24,749 nucleotides of DNA. Origin: JANMAT01 sp031359995. Its GTDB lineage: Bacteria; Actinomycetota; Acidimicrobiia; Acidimicrobiales; Ilumatobacteraceae. Both the position numbers and the translations under genes were made by a program. How positions within the stretch are numbered: the first letter of the stretch is position 1; every line of letters starts with the position of its first letter. Positions 22,277 to 24,749 of this stretch are shown piece by piece. The stretch is from positions 1 to 24,749 of the forward strand of contig JANMAT010000024.1 in assembly GCA_031359995.1 (NCBI GenBank), in the 5' to 3' direction. The notes under the pieces were generated by a model, which was not told where the DNA came from, searched no databases, and saw nothing but the letters and a program-made list of their open reading frames with translations.

Positions 22277-23065
22277 TCAACGGCCAGTGAACGTCGGGGC
22301 CCGCTTCTCCTGGAAGGCGGCGACCGCTTCCTTGGCGTCGGCGGTGTGGAAGCAGTCGCCCTCCATGGCCAGCGACAGCGGCAGGATCTGGGCGGCCTGG
22401 GCCCGGATCCAGTGGTTGATCGGCACCTTCGACGCCGAGATGGCGGCGGCCGGACCCGACGCCAGACGGCGGGCGATCTCGAGCGCACGGTCGAGGGCGC
22501 CGCCGTCGTCGGTCACGAACGTGACCAGGCCCAGGCGCTCGGCCTCGTCGGCCACCAGGCGGTCGCCGGTCATCAGGTAGTACTTGGCCCGGTTCACGCC
22601 CATCAGCAGCGGCCAGATCACTTGCCCACCGTCGCCGGCACCCACCCCCATGTTCACATGGGTGTCGGCGAACACGGCCGAACGGGCAGCGACGACCACG
22701 TCGCACAGCAACGCCACGGTGGCACCGAGCCCCATGGCGTAGCCGTTCACCGCTGACACGACCGGCTTGCGGCACTCGAGCAGGGCGTCGACGATGCGGC
22801 GCGCCTCGGTCCACATGGCCGGGTTGCTCGCCGCCGGACCGTTGCCCGAGAAGTCGCCGCCGGCGCAGAACGCCCGGCCCGCGCCGGTGATCACGAGCAC
22901 GCGCACGTCGGGGTCGATGTCGGCGTCGGCGGCCAGCGTCGACAGCTCGCGGTGCATCACCGCGTCGACGGCGTTCAGGCGTTCGGGCCGGTTCAGCGTG
23001 GCCACTGTGACGCCGTCACCGTGCTTGTCGATGGCGATGGTCTGGTAGGCCGCAGGATCGAGCAC
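22277..23065 (-). CDS. Enoyl-CoA hydratase/isomerase (crotonase) family protein
   Basis: This 262-residue crotonase-fold enzyme shows L-N-R-P-E-R-L-N-A-V near the start, the oxyanion-hole segment G-A-G-R-A-F-C-A-G-G-D-F, and the second oxyanion element N-G-Y-A-M-G-L-G-A-T. F-A-D-T-H-V-N-M-G-V-G-A-G-D-G-G follows, where the classical glutamates are replaced by Gly/Asp-rich sequence, so simple water addition is not assured; isomerase or other crotonase chemistry is possible. The GTG at 23065 has an AGGGGGA ribosome site and gives the usual family length. It is cotranscribed with the CoA-transferase. Confidence 0.9.
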   Translation of the reverse strand: MLDPAAYQTIAIDKHGDGVTVATLNRPERLNAVDAVMHRELSTLAADADIDPDVRVLVITGAGRAFCAGGDFSGNGPAASNPAMWTEARRIVDALLECRKPVVSAVNGYAMGLGATVALLCDVVVAARSAVFADTHVNMGVGAGDGGQVIWPLLMGVNRAKYYLMTGDRLVADEAERLGLVTFVTDDGGALDRALEIARRLASGPAAAISASKVPINHWIRAQAAQILPLSLAMEGDCFHTADAKEAVAAFQEKRAPTFTGR

Positions 23066-23127
23066 GATCGTCCCCCTCGCTGTGCGCCCCGACACGGAGC
23101 GCGTTCCCCGCCGCGGAGCGTACCGCC

Positions 23128-23142
23128 GTGCCGTCACGGCAC
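23128..23142. promoter_or_regulatory. Inverted repeat GTGCCGT-C-ACGGCAC
   Basis: A perfect 7-bp inverted repeat with a 1-nt centre lies 63-77 nt upstream of the enoyl-CoA hydratase start and 46 nt after the stop of the preceding gene. Its form suits a dimeric repressor operator for the hydratase/CoA-transferase operon. A terminator hairpin is the alternative (GCCGTG-CCGT-CACGGC, 23125-23140). Confidence 0.4.
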
Positions 23143-23187
23143 CGGCCTCAGCGCCTCGTGGCGACAGCTCGCGTCCCGGTCCCGTGC

Positions 23188-24012
23188 TCACGACGGGTGG
23201 GCATCGGTGTCCTCGTCGCTCGTCGCCGGGGGGCCGCCGGCCGAGGCGATGCGATGCCGGCGTTGGTAGAAGACCACGGCGCCGAACCAGACGAGCATCG
23301 CCCCGATCGGCACGATGTACCACTGTGCGCCCGTGCCCTTGTCCCGGGGTGCGACCGCGCCGGCGCCTGCGGCCGTCGGTGAGCCGTCACCCGTGGTCGG
23401 TGCCGCGGCGCCCACCGGCGTGTCCGCAGGCGCAGCGCTCGCGTCGGGCGCGGGACTCGACCCTGCGACGTCGGTGGACGGGTCGTCGACGGTGACCGCG
23501 ATGGACGAGGTCGTCGAGGCCGGAACGCTCGTCCCGTTGATCACCGCTCCGTCGGACGGTTTGGCCGTGGAGAAGTCGAGGGCCACGAACACGTCGCTCG
23601 TGGTGTTGTCGAGCGCATCTGGTGCCACGCGCAGGTAGCACGTCGTGTACGCCTTCACGGATTCCTTGGTGCTCGGCCCGCAGGACACTCCCGAGCCGGA
23701 CGGTTCCTCGCCACTGAAGACGTCGAAGTCCAGGTCGCCTTCGGCCGCCGAGGTGACGCCCAGCGTCTGGTTGAACGTGGAGCAGACGGTGGCGACGTCG
23801 AACGTCGGCCCGTCGCCCTGCCAGCACTGTGACAGGTAGAGCTGCCCGTTTGGCGTGGCCCCGCGATAGCGGACCAATACGGTGCGCCCGGACGCGAACG
23901 ACGTGCCGCCGTCGACGGTGACCGAGACCTCGGCGCTGGCCCGGCCGGCCGGACCGAGGGCGGCCGACACCCCGACGAGGACAACGAGAGGAACACGCCA
24001 TGTGCGGAGCAT
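23188..24012 (-). CDS. Secreted/membrane-anchored protein with neocarzinostatin-like ectodomain
   Basis: This 274-residue protein has a signal peptide ending A-S-A at about residue 27, and an extracellular beta-rich domain (about 28-160) with L-Y-L-S-Q-C and paired cysteines. A Pro/Ala/Thr/Ser linker follows (about 165-225), then one membrane helix (W-Y-I-V-P-I-G-A-M-L-V-W-F-G-A-V-V-F-Y) with a basic stop-transfer Q-R-R-H-R and a short acidic tail. The ectodomain resembles the Ig-like neocarzinostatin fold by its V-T-V-D-G-G start and cysteine spacing; this is a weak structural guess. The ATG at 24012 is chosen because AAGGTG lies about 9 nt upstream; the ATG at 24021 would sit directly on it. 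Function is unknown. Confidence 0.75.
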   Translation of the reverse strand: MLRTWRVPLVVLVGVSAALGPAGRASAEVSVTVDGGTSFASGRTVLVRYRGATPNGQLYLSQCWQGDGPTFDVATVCSTFNQTLGVTSAAEGDLDFDVFSGEEPSGSGVSCGPSTKESVKAYTTCYLRVAPDALDNTTSDVFVALDFSTAKPSDGAVINGTSVPASTTSSIAVTVDDPSTDVAGSSPAPDASAAPADTPVGAAAPTTGDGSPTAAGAGAVAPRDKGTGAQWYIVPIGAMLVWFGAVVFYQRRHRIASAGGPPATSDEDTDAHPS

Positions 24013-24175
24013 GAAGATCATCACCTTGGGCCACAAGCTACCGAACAACAGGCGTCGTCTGCGGGCGCCGTGGCCACCGGGTCGTCGATCCACCCGGGTT
24101 GTCGATCCCTGGACGGGGAACCGTCAGCGACCGCTGACGCGGGCGGTTCGCATCTCCCGAACGGCATGCGGCGAT
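24013..24175. promoter_or_regulatory. Intergenic region with nested dyad and direct repeats
   Basis: GTCAGCG-AC-CGCTGAC (24123-24138) is enclosed by AACCG (24119-24123) and CGGTT (24144-24148). GTCGATCC occurs twice, at 24084-24091 and 24101-24108. The dyad may terminate the gene ending at 24176, or control the secreted-protein gene starting at 24012. Confidence 0.4.
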
Positions 24176-24640
24176 CTAGAGGTACTGGTGGAAGCCGGAG
24201 CCGCCGTGCTCGGCGTCGGGCGACGAGGCCGAGCCGACGCCGCTCACCACGTCGGTGGTCGCCAGCCCGCTGACCGCCTCGGTGCTGCCGGAGCCTTCGA
24301 CGCCCCCGGGGCGGTGGTGGTCGGCGATGCGCAGCGCGAGCCGGGCGGTGGTGGCGTTGTCCACCGGCGGTGGCATCGACGACGCGATCGACTGCTGGAT
24401 CGTCGACAGCAGCGTCGAGGTGCTGGCCCCGCGCGACGACGACACATCCAGCAGGCTCCGACCGCTGTCGAGGGCCGAGCGCAACTGGTCGCTCGTCATG
24501 CCGACGAGCTTGGCCACGTCGTCGACCACGCCGGTCGCCGTGCGCCGGGCCGCCACCACGCCCACGGGCCGGGTGGCGGTGTCCGGCGCCGTCATCGCGA
24601 TCCGGGTGACACCCGCCGATGAGGTTGCGTTCACGTCCAT
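24176..24640 (-). CDS. Small protein of unknown function with helical D-Q-L-R-S-A-L motif
   Basis: The 154-residue product is Ser/Thr/Ala-rich, with no signal peptide or membrane segment. The central part (about 35-75: V-A-K-L-V-G-M-T-S-D-Q-L-R-S-A-L-D-S-G-R-S-L-L-D-V) resembles a short two-helix motif seen in many actinobacterial proteins, where 'L-G-M-S...L-R-A-A-L-Q-S-G-K-S-L-A-D-I-A' precedes a flexible tail. The family has no known function. The ATG at 24640 has AGGAG seven nt upstream, which fixes the start. The C-terminal 60 residues are low-complexity and His/Gly-rich at the end. Confidence 0.7.
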   Translation of the reverse strand: MDVNATSSAGVTRIAMTAPDTATRPVGVVAARRTATGVVDDVAKLVGMTSDQLRSALDSGRSLLDVSSSRGASTSTLLSTIQQSIASSMPPPVDNATTARLALRIADHHRPGGVEGSGSTEAVSGLATTDVVSGVGSASSPDAEHGGSGFHQYL

Positions 24641-24749
24641 GGCCGACTCCTGGTGCGACAACTGCCGCTCACCCAGCGCATCGGCCGCCACGGCGCCGGT
24701 TCGAGGCTCCGGAACGTCTCGAGACCGAACCGTGACGGGACCCAGACGA
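24641..24749. other. Right-edge non-coding sequence
   Basis: These 109 bases lie upstream of the small unknown gene and should contain its promoter. No motif stands out. Confidence 0.3.

Noticed and set aside
23829..23835. A further TGTGACA (reverse TGTCACA) box
   Set aside because: It lies inside the coding sequence of the membrane-anchored protein, without CGTC at the required 16-nt spacing that I can see.

Overview
The window is about 70% or more GC, uses GTG starts often and has strong G/C third-position bias. It encodes large secreted beta-rich proteins, a tandem cyclase-ATPase-TPR protein and acyl-CoA enzymes. This points to an actinobacterium. The long run of FLPSG pentapeptides in a secreted protein suggests the class Acidimicrobiia (Ilumatobacter-like), but that placement is inference. 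I see no tRNA, rRNA, CRISPR array or insertion sequence.

Layout. (1) 1-5350 is a cluster of small stress-type genes: a partial DUF1801 gene overlapping a dihydrofolate-reductase-fold gene, a hypothetical acidic protein, a second DHFR-fold gene, and a minus-strand operon. The operon reads SnoaL-fused ECF sigma factor, DUF1059-like protein, VOC protein with a broken DinB-like extension, and haloacetate-dehalogenase-like hydrolase. A DUF1801 gene diverges from the sigma gene. Between the two lies a symmetric pair of TGTCACA-N16-CGTC elements, the promoter type known for SigJ/ECF41 sigma factors, so the sigma factor probably drives itself and both flanks. (2) 5357-8708, minus strand, holds an S9 peptidase gene broken by three homopolymer frameshifts, followed by a kelch-like lipoprotein with a C-terminal DUF4232-like domain. 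(3) 8964-20490, plus strand, holds a 2553-residue secreted protein and, 25 nt downstream, a 1279-residue class III cyclase-AAA-TPR protein. The secreted protein carries beta-helices, a PPC-like domain interrupted by 23 FLPSG-type pentapeptides, a C25 gingipain-like peptidase domain and Ig/PKD-like domains. (4) 20515-24640, minus strand, holds a stand-alone cyclic-nucleotide-binding protein that converges on the cyclase, a CaiB-type CoA-transferase and enoyl-CoA hydratase pair, a membrane-anchored secreted protein, and a small unknown protein.

How the parts may work together. The cyclase and the cyclic-nucleotide-binding protein look like maker and reader of one signal. The giant C25 protein and the cyclase are probably one transcript. 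The sigma operon appears to be a self-contained, autoregulated detoxification-type regulon. Five apparent frameshifts and one nonsense codon fall between 2.8 and 8.6 kb, and none was noticed in the remaining 16 kb. This means either local gene decay or a locally poor assembly.
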